A stretch of DNA of 64,000 nt from an uncultured Peptostreptococcaceae bacterium (lineage in GTDB: Bacteria; Bacillota; Clostridia; Tissierellales; Peptoniphilaceae), in the NCBI GenBank assembly GCA_947283485.1, contig CAMYOU010000004.1, positions 5,558-69,557 of the forward strand, given 5' to 3'. Positions 58,905 through 64,000 of this stretch are shown here, one piece after another. The notes below the pieces were generated by a model, which saw nothing but the letters and a program-made list of their open reading frames with translations, was not told where the DNA came from and ran no database searches. The position numbers were made by a program, and so were the translations under genes. How positions within the stretch are numbered: the stretch's first letter is position 1; the number at the start of each line of letters is the position of its first letter.

Positions 58905-60267
58905 GGCGTTCACCTAAGACTTCGCGAATCACGTCGCGCACGTGAGAGGTCGGCACGACTTCGACGGAATCGGTCTTGATCTTCGTCCCCCGAGGTACAA
59001 AGACGCGTTTGTAGCCGAGCCTGTCGAGTTCGCGCACACGATATTCGATCGACGGGACGCGTTTGAGCTCGCCCGTGAGTCCCACTTCCGCGATGAAGAC
59101 ATCGCCCGTAGGGATCGCGACGTTTTTCACGGAAGACGCAATTGCCATGATGACCGCAAGATTCACCGACGGTTCCGAGAGGCGGATCCCGCCCGTGGTC
59201 TTTAAGATGACGTTCTTGTCGTAGAGACGCACGCCTACGCGCTCCTCGAGGATCGAGATGAGCGTATTGAGTTCGTCGCGTCTCAGACTGTCCCCGAGTC
59301 TCTGCGGATAGGGTGTAAAACTGCGGCTTACGAGGCTCTCCACCTCGACCATGAGATAACGCGAACCCTCTTTGATCATCGCAAGCGCACTCCCCGGGAC
59401 ATTGCCGTTTCGCTTGGTGACAAAATAATCGTCCGGCTCCGTGATCTCCACGAGTCCCTCCTCGCGCATTTCAAAAAGACCGATTTCGCCCGTCGGACCG
59501 AAACGATTCTTCGTAGAGAGGAGGAGTCTCAGACTCGTTGCGTCCTCGCCTTCCTCAAGAAAAACGACCGTGTCTACGAGATGCTCAAGAGTCCTGAGTC
59601 CCGCCATCTTGCCGTCTTTTGTCATATGCCCGACAAAAAACACGTGGAAAGGATGGGTCTTATCTTTCGCCCGCGCGACCATGCGCGACGCACATTCCAT
59701 CGTCTGCACGGGTGTCCCCGGGCGCGAAGTATATTCCGCAAGGCGAAACGTCTGGATCGAGTCCACGACGACAAAATCGGGTTTCACCTCGTCCAGTGCG
59801 GCGAGCACGTCGTCGAAGAGATCCGTCGCAAGGACATAAAAATTCGACTGTGCCCCCAAGATCCTTTCCGCGCGCGATTTGATCTGCGATTCGCTCTCCT
59901 CGCCCGACGCGTAGAGGACTTTCTTCCCCATGGCGTCGAGTCTCCCGGAGAGTTCCAAGAGGAGTGTCGATTTGCCGACTCCGGGCGGTGCCGTGAGGAT
60001 CGAAACGCCGTCCGCGACGAGTCCTCCGCCCATCACGCGATCGAGTTCCGAGATTCCGGTAAGGATCCGTGATTCGCCCGTCGCCTCGATGGACTTGAGA
60101 CGCACCGGCGTGCGCGACGCGGAAGATGTTTTCTTCGGTGCCTGTTTGTTTTCGTTTTTCGGCACGTCGATCTCTTCCGCCGTGCCCCACTCTCCGCATT
60201 TGGAACATTGTCCGAACCAATTGGGTGCGGTGTATCCACATGCCGTACAGCGAAATGCTCTCTTCAT
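58894..60267 (-). CDS. radA: DNA repair protein RadA (Sms)
   Basis: 457-residue RecA-like motor that drives branch migration in recombination. A four-Cys zinc finger is at the N-terminus (Cys7, Cys10, Cys21, Cys24). Walker A is APPGVGKSTLLLE, the RadA-specific motif is STKNRFGPTGEIG, and the C-terminal Lon-like domain ends with TKIKTDSVEVVPTSHVRD. The length is standard. AAAGGGG precedes the ATG and a promoter lies at 60298-60325. It starts an operon with the C39-like peptidase and HAD phosphatase. Confidence 0.96.
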   Translation of the reverse strand: MKRAFRCTACGYTAPNWFGQCSKCGEWGTAEEIDVPKNENKQAPKKTSSASRTPVRLKSIEATGESRILTGISELDRVMGGGLVADGVSILTAPPGVGKSTLLLELSGRLDAMGKKVLYASGEESESQIKSRAERILGAQSNFYVLATDLFDDVLAALDEVKPDFVVVDSIQTFRLAEYTSRPGTPVQTMECASRMVARAKDKTHPFHVFFVGHMTKDGKMAGLRTLEHLVDTVVFLEEGEDATSLRLLLSTKNRFGPTGEIGLFEMREEGLVEITEPDDYFVTKRNGNVPGSALAMIKEGSRYLMVEVESLVSRSFTPYPQRLGDSLRRDELNTLISILEERVGVRLYDKNVILKTTGGIRLSEPSVNLAVIMAIASSVKNVAIPTGDVFIAEVGLTGELKRVPSIEYRVRELDRLGYKRVFVPRGTKIKTDSVEVVPTSHVRDVIREVLGERHGS

Positions 60268-60297
60268 GGCTGCCCCTTTCCAAAAAATTCTCTCCTA

Positions 60298-60325
60298 AGC
60301 ATATCACAAATCTTCGCGCAGCCAA
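60298..60325 (-). promoter_or_regulatory. radA promoter
   Basis: TTGGCT (60320-60325), 16 bases, TATGCT (60298-60303). Confidence 0.6.
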
Positions 60326-60411
60326 AGAAGAAAAGCGTCGAGAAGAAGAATTCGCGTGCGCGCGTTTTTTCGATGGCAGTCGCAAGCATGGCGACTCATG
60401 CCGAGCCGTAC

Positions 60412-60440
60412 AAAAAAAGCGCCCCTTGCTCGGGAGCGCT
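60412..60440 (-). terminator. Terminator of the acyl-CoA dehydrogenase/flavodiiron operon
   Basis: AGCGCTCCC and GGGGCGCT stem with a 6-base loop, followed by seven T residues on the minus strand. Confidence 0.88.
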
Positions 60441-60459
60441 CTTTTCTTTGGTTCCAAAA

Positions 60460-61698
60460 TCAACTGTTTGCTTTTGCCTTTGCTTCGCGGATGGTCTTCA
60501 TCGAATCGACGATGGCATCGGCGAGTGCATAGAGGTCGGTTGCGTTCGCTTCGTTCATGGAGGAGTTGATGGTGATGCGGTCGTTAAGGATATCAACGAG
60601 TTTCAAATTCTCTTCGATCATCTCTTCCATGAGGTCGCCCGAGGTGCATGCCCAGCTGCCGTTCTCGATGAGAGCCATGGTTCTGTTCTGGACATTGAGT
60701 GCCGCCATATCGTTGATGAAGTCTTTCATCTTCGGATAAACGCCGAGGTTGTAGGTCGGGCTTGCAAGGACGATGTGCGAATACTTGAAGACATCGGCGA
60801 TGAGATAGGAAACGTCGGTCGAGGAGACGTCGTGGACGACGACATCGGTGATGCCGCGTTCGACGAGTGCCGTTGCGAGTGCCTGTGCCGCATATTCGGT
60901 GTTGCCGTACATGGACGCAAAGGCAATCATGACGCCTTCAACTTCGGGTTCATATTTCGACCAGGTGTCGTATTTGCCGATGATATAACCGAGATCTTTT
61001 CTCCAGACCGGTCCGTGGAGCGGGCAGATGACTTTGATCGGAAGCGTTGCGGCTTTCTTCAGGACATCCTGAACGAAGGGGCCGTATTTTCCGACGATAT
61101 TGTTGAGATATCTTCTCATGGAGTCTAGATAATCGCGGTCGAAGTCCACTTCGTCGGCGAAGAGTTTGCCGTCGAGCGAACCGAAGGTGCCGAATGCATC
61201 CGCGCTGAAGAGGACGCCGTTCGTGACGTCGAGCGATACGATGACTTCAGGCCAGTGAACCATCGGCGCTTCGACGAATGCGAGGGTGTGTTTGCCGAAT
61301 GTGACGGTGTCGCCCTCTTTGACGATATGTTTGCGATCGTCGGCAACTTTCATGCCGAGTTGGTTCATGATTTCAAACCCTTGCTCGGAGGCGATGAGTT
61401 TGGCATCCGGGTAGCGGACGGCAACCTCTTCGATCATGCCGGCATGGTCGGGTTCCAAGTGGTGGATGACCATATAGTCCAGCGGACGTCCGTCGAGAAC
61501 ATCATGGAGATTTTTCAGGAAATCTCTGCCGCTCGACCAATCAACGGTGTCGAAGAGAACGGTCTTCTCGTCGAGAAGAACATAGGAGTTATAGGTGACA
61601 CCTTCCGGAATCGGGAAGATGTTCTCAAAGAGATGGGTGCGGTGATCATTGACGCCGATCCAATAGAGATCGTCGACGACTTTTCTAACGGTATACAT
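60460..61698 (-). CDS. fprA: Flavodiiron protein (oxygen/NO reductase, ROO/FprA type)
   Basis: 412 residues in two domains. The metallo-beta-lactamase-like diiron part has all ligands: HHLEPDHAG (His, Glu, Asp, His), EAPMVHWPE, FSADAFG and CPLHGPVWR. A flavodoxin-like FMN domain follows (ASMYGNTEYAAQ, SPTYNLGVYPKM). There is no C-terminal rubredoxin domain, so it needs an outside electron donor. The upstream gene encodes a rubredoxin-containing fusion 29 bases away on the same strand, which makes that the likely donor. AAAAGGAGTG precedes the ATG. Reaction: oxygen to water, or NO to N2O. Confidence 0.95.
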   Translation of the reverse strand: MYTVRKVVDDLYWIGVNDHRTHLFENIFPIPEGVTYNSYVLLDEKTVLFDTVDWSSGRDFLKNLHDVLDGRPLDYMVIHHLEPDHAGMIEEVAVRYPDAKLIASEQGFEIMNQLGMKVADDRKHIVKEGDTVTFGKHTLAFVEAPMVHWPEVIVSLDVTNGVLFSADAFGTFGSLDGKLFADEVDFDRDYLDSMRRYLNNIVGKYGPFVQDVLKKAATLPIKVICPLHGPVWRKDLGYIIGKYDTWSKYEPEVEGVMIAFASMYGNTEYAAQALATALVERGITDVVVHDVSSTDVSYLIADVFKYSHIVLASPTYNLGVYPKMKDFINDMAALNVQNRTMALIENGSWACTSGDLMEEMIEENLKLVDILNDRITINSSMNEANATDLYALADAIVDSMKTIREAKAKANS

Positions 61699-61727
61699 AA
61701 TTTACACTCCTTTTCGCTTTCGTAGAC

Positions 61728-63662
61728 CTATTTGCGATCAGCCGGGAAATCGGCTTCGACAAACTGGGATTTTTCTTTTTCACAGTTCGGGCAAACCCAA
61801 TCATCCGGTAGGCTTCTGAAAGTTGTGCCGGGATCGATCTCGCCGATCGGGTCTCCGAGGTCCGGATCATATTCATATCCGCAGCCTTTGCATACATAGA
61901 CGCCATCCTTGGGTGCGAGCTTGCGCGGTTTGGAACGGCGAACTTTCTTCATGGGCGGTGCGGGTTTCTTCTCGCCCATGCCGAGTGCCTTGGCAAGAAG
62001 CGGCATGATCTCCGTGATGTCTCCCACGATGCCGTAGTCGGCGTTGCGGAAGATCGGAGCACCCGGATTCTTGTTGATGGCGACGATGGTCGATGCGTCT
62101 TTGATGCCCTTTAAGTGTTGGCTTGCGCCGGAGATGCCGAGTGCAATGTAGAGATTGCCGCGGAATTTCTGTCCGGACATGCCGACATAGTGATCGAGCG
62201 GTAAGAGTTTCATGGTCTCTGCAACGGGTCTCGAAGAACCGAGGACTGCGCCTGCCGCATGGGCAACGTCGCGTGCCATCTTGAGGTTCTCTTTGCCGCC
62301 GATGCCTTTGCCGATGGAAACGACGCGTTCCGCTTCGGCGATCGGAGTGTTCTCGGGAATGCCGACGGAGAAGTCGTAGCCGTCTTTCTTGAGTGCTTGG
62401 ACGAGCATGTTGACGGCTTCTTGTGCCGAGTCGGCTTTGATCATTTCACGTTTGCGCACGCCGGTGATGGGGCCTTCCGCCTTGCCTACGACTGCGGCTT
62501 TGGCACCTTTGGTCTTCGGCCCTTTGCCGACGATCGAAGAAGAAATGACGAGTCTTTGGATCTCGTTCGTACCTTCGTAGATGGTCGTGATCTTCGCGTC
62601 GCGGTACATTCTCTCAACGGGCATGCCCTTGAGATAGCCGTTGCCGCCGTGCATCTGGAGTGCGTCGTTGCAAACTTCGAGTGCAATGTCGGATGCGTAC
62701 ATCTTTGCCATTGCGGACTCGACGCCGTACGCTTCGTGTGCTTGTTTCATATCCGCTGCGGAGTAGACGAGGAGTCTTGCCGTGCGAACTTTCGTCGCCA
62801 TGTCGGCGAGCTTGAAAGCAAGTGCCTGTTGACGTGCGATGGGTTTTCCGAATTGAACGCGTTCTTTCGTATAAGCGACGGCTTCTTCAAACGCACCTTG
62901 TGCAATGCCGAGTGCCTGTGCCGCGATCCCGATACGACCGCCGTCGAGCGTGTCCATCGCGATGCGAAAACCTTGACCCTCTTGTCCCAAGAGATTTTCT
63001 TTCGGAACTTTGACATTGTTGAAGATGAGTTCCGCCGTCGTCGACGAACGAATGCCGAGTTTGTCGTAATGATCGCCGAATGTGAAGCCTTCCCAGCCCT
63101 TCTCGACGATGAATGCGCTGATGCCGTGCGTACCGATGCCCGGGGTCGTAACCGCGAAGACGACATAGGTGTCCGCTTCGGGAGCGTTCGTGATAAAGAT
63201 CTTGCCGCCGTTTAGGATATAATAATCGCCCTCAAGCTCTGCGGTCGTTTCCGTGCCGCCCGCATCCGAGCCTGCGTTCGGTTCGGTAAGTCCGAATGCG
63301 CCGAGTTTCTCTCCTTTTGCCAGCGGAACGAGATATTTCTTCTTCTGTGCTTCCGTGCCGTATGCAAAGATCGGATAGGTCCCGAGCGAGGTGTGCGCGG
63401 AAAGAATGACGCCCGTGCCGCCGTCCACTCTCGAAAGTTCCTCGACAGCGATGGCGTAGGATTTGACATCCAAACCCATGCCGCCGTATTCCTTGGGATA
63501 CGGAATGCCCATGAGTCCGGTCTTCGCGAATTCGTGGATCTTTTCTCTCGGATACTCATTGTTCTGATCGAGTTGGAACGCGATCGGTTTGATCTCCGCC
63601 TCCGCCCACTCTCGCACTTGTTTGCGCAGCGCTTCATGCTCTGCAGTCGTTCCAAAATACAT
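61728..63662 (-). CDS. Acyl-CoA dehydrogenase / ETF-alpha FAD domain / rubredoxin fusion
   Basis: 644 residues in three parts. Residues 1-380 are a full acyl-CoA dehydrogenase: AFGLTEPNAGSDAGGTET, DGGRIGIAAQALGIAQGAF, and catalytic Glu363 in TIYEGTNEIQRL. Residues about 443-560 match the C-terminal FAD domain of ETF alpha: GKGIGGKENL, GAVLGSSRPVAE, YVGMSGQKF, IALGISGASQHL and VAINKNPGAPIF. Residues 587-636 are a rubredoxin (Cys591, Cys594, Cys624, Cys627). A basic Lys/Arg/Pro linker joins the last two. GAAGGAGGT precedes the ATG. The next gene is the flavodiiron protein, the probable electron acceptor. Confidence 0.93.
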   Translation of the reverse strand: MYFGTTAEHEALRKQVREWAEAEIKPIAFQLDQNNEYPREKIHEFAKTGLMGIPYPKEYGGMGLDVKSYAIAVEELSRVDGGTGVILSAHTSLGTYPIFAYGTEAQKKKYLVPLAKGEKLGAFGLTEPNAGSDAGGTETTAELEGDYYILNGGKIFITNAPEADTYVVFAVTTPGIGTHGISAFIVEKGWEGFTFGDHYDKLGIRSSTTAELIFNNVKVPKENLLGQEGQGFRIAMDTLDGGRIGIAAQALGIAQGAFEEAVAYTKERVQFGKPIARQQALAFKLADMATKVRTARLLVYSAADMKQAHEAYGVESAMAKMYASDIALEVCNDALQMHGGNGYLKGMPVERMYRDAKITTIYEGTNEIQRLVISSSIVGKGPKTKGAKAAVVGKAEGPITGVRKREMIKADSAQEAVNMLVQALKKDGYDFSVGIPENTPIAEAERVVSIGKGIGGKENLKMARDVAHAAGAVLGSSRPVAETMKLLPLDHYVGMSGQKFRGNLYIALGISGASQHLKGIKDASTIVAINKNPGAPIFRNADYGIVGDITEIMPLLAKALGMGEKKPAPPMKKVRRSKPRKLAPKDGVYVCKGCGYEYDPDLGDPIGEIDPGTTFRSLPDDWVCPNCEKEKSQFVEADFPADRK

Positions 63663-63686
63663 AGAATACCTCCTTCACCTATTCCC

Positions 63687-63724
63687 GGGTTAAAGGTTTT
63701 CCTCTTGCGGAAAAAAAATAACCC
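63687..63724 (-). promoter_or_regulatory. Leader hairpin of the acyl-CoA dehydrogenase fusion gene
   Basis: GGGTTA (63719-63724 side) pairs with TAACCC (63687-63692 side), and inside it TTTTCC pairs with GGAAAA. The structure sits just before the ribosome site and could affect translation. Confidence 0.5.
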
Positions 63725-63768
63725 TTTTGCCTCCACACATTATTTATATACTCCTGTGGTATAGCTTT

Positions 63769-63797
63769 ATCTTACCACCGTCCAACAGCTTTGTAAA
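63769..63797 (-). promoter_or_regulatory. Promoter of the acyl-CoA dehydrogenase/flavodiiron operon
   Basis: TTTACA (63792-63797), 17 bases, TAAGAT (63769-63774) with TG one base before the -10. From 63798 to 63951 I see no gene or clear site. Confidence 0.75.
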
Positions 63798-63951
63798 GGA
63801 AATTCGACCGAATTTGTAAAATATTTTGCCGTGAGATCGATCGCGCATCCCTTTCTCATCTACGTATCTACCCCTTTTTGCATCCGTTCTATCACATCGT
63901 AAGAATGAACCCTCTTTTCTCGGCGCATCAAAAAAGCACGGCGATTTAGAG

Positions 63952-64000
63952 TGACCCCATAAAGTTGGACTTCATCGAGTAAGCATTTTGCTTACTCGAT
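63952..64000. mobile_element. Probable insertion-sequence terminus (IS3-like), cut by window end
   Basis: TGACCCCATAAAGTTGGACT (63952-63971) resembles terminal repeats of IS3/IS150-group elements as I remember them. Directly inside lies a perfect 12-bp inverted repeat, ATCGAGTAAGCA-TTT-TGCTTACTCGAT (63974-64000). No transposase sequence is in view. Confidence 0.45.

Noticed and set aside
1..64000. tRNA, rRNA, prophage, toxin-antitoxin or restriction-modification genes
   Set aside because: I looked for tRNA-like cloverleafs, rRNA-like stretches and characteristic proteins and found none that I could support.

Overview
The window reads as a single chromosomal segment of an anaerobic, low-sugar, peptide- and amino-acid-using Firmicute. 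It is probably a non-sporulating member of the Clostridia/Tissierellia, with Peptoniphilaceae as one guess; that placement is inference from gene content, not from a marker phylogeny. The evidence is the order comEC-holA-rpsT-lepA-hemW, which is classic Firmicute synteny, strong AGGAGG-type ribosome sites, TTGACA/TATAAT-type promoters, many lipobox lipoproteins, two oligopeptide ABC systems, a tryptophanase with an amino-acid:sodium symporter, and an acyl-CoA dehydrogenase fusion next to a flavodiiron protein. The gpr and spoIIP genes that usually lie between rpsT and lepA in spore formers are absent, and two signal peptidase I genes stand there instead.

Layout. Bases 1-3704 (minus strand) hold a peptide ABC importer: a binding protein with a coiled-coil insertion, then OppB, then the start of OppC running off the edge. 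Bases 3744-15149 hold housekeeping genes (hemW, lepA, two lepB, rpsT, holA, comEC) plus a heterodimeric ABC exporter. Bases 15274-20782 (plus strand) carry an AlaX-like protein without its metal ligands, ychF, a glutaredoxin-like protein, and an XRE-TPR regulator overlapping an ABC exporter. Bases 20880-23168 hold a divergent MocR-type regulator, which lacks the PLP lysine, and pdxS with no pdxT beside it. Bases 23366-31511 hold a lipoprotein, an O-antigen-ligase-like membrane protein, murT with no gatD beside it, an ABC transporter coupled to an amidohydrolase, a DUF523/TudS protein and a CPBP-family protein with degraded catalytic motifs.

Bases 31551-37702 hold a T-rich leader followed by a complete oppABCDF operon. 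Bases 37737-46112 are the most unusual stretch: six tandem, diverged paralogues of an unrecognised lipoprotein of about 420 residues, most with their own terminator-promoter cassette. Bases 46302-49961 are a four-gene translationally coupled operon (MATE exporter, HI0933-type flavoprotein, free methionine-R-sulfoxide reductase, TPR membrane protein). Then come a DUF1275 protein, a degenerate 25-bp repeat array, and the tnaA plus symporter operon, which has a structured leader RNA. Bases 54347-57430 hold a TRAP transporter. Bases 57487-60325 hold a HAD phosphatase, a C39-like peptidase and radA. Bases 60460-63797 hold a flavodiiron protein preceded by an acyl-CoA dehydrogenase fused to an ETF-alpha FAD domain and a rubredoxin. 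The right edge looks like the terminal inverted repeat of an insertion sequence.

How the parts work together (inference). The Opp systems bring in peptides. Tryptophanase and the symporter ferment imported amino acids. The acyl-CoA dehydrogenase/ETF-alpha/rubredoxin fusion could pass electrons to the flavodiiron protein for oxygen removal, and the methionine sulfoxide reductase fits the same oxygen-sensitive lifestyle. All coordinates and motifs were read by eye. No database search, structure prediction or alignment program was run.
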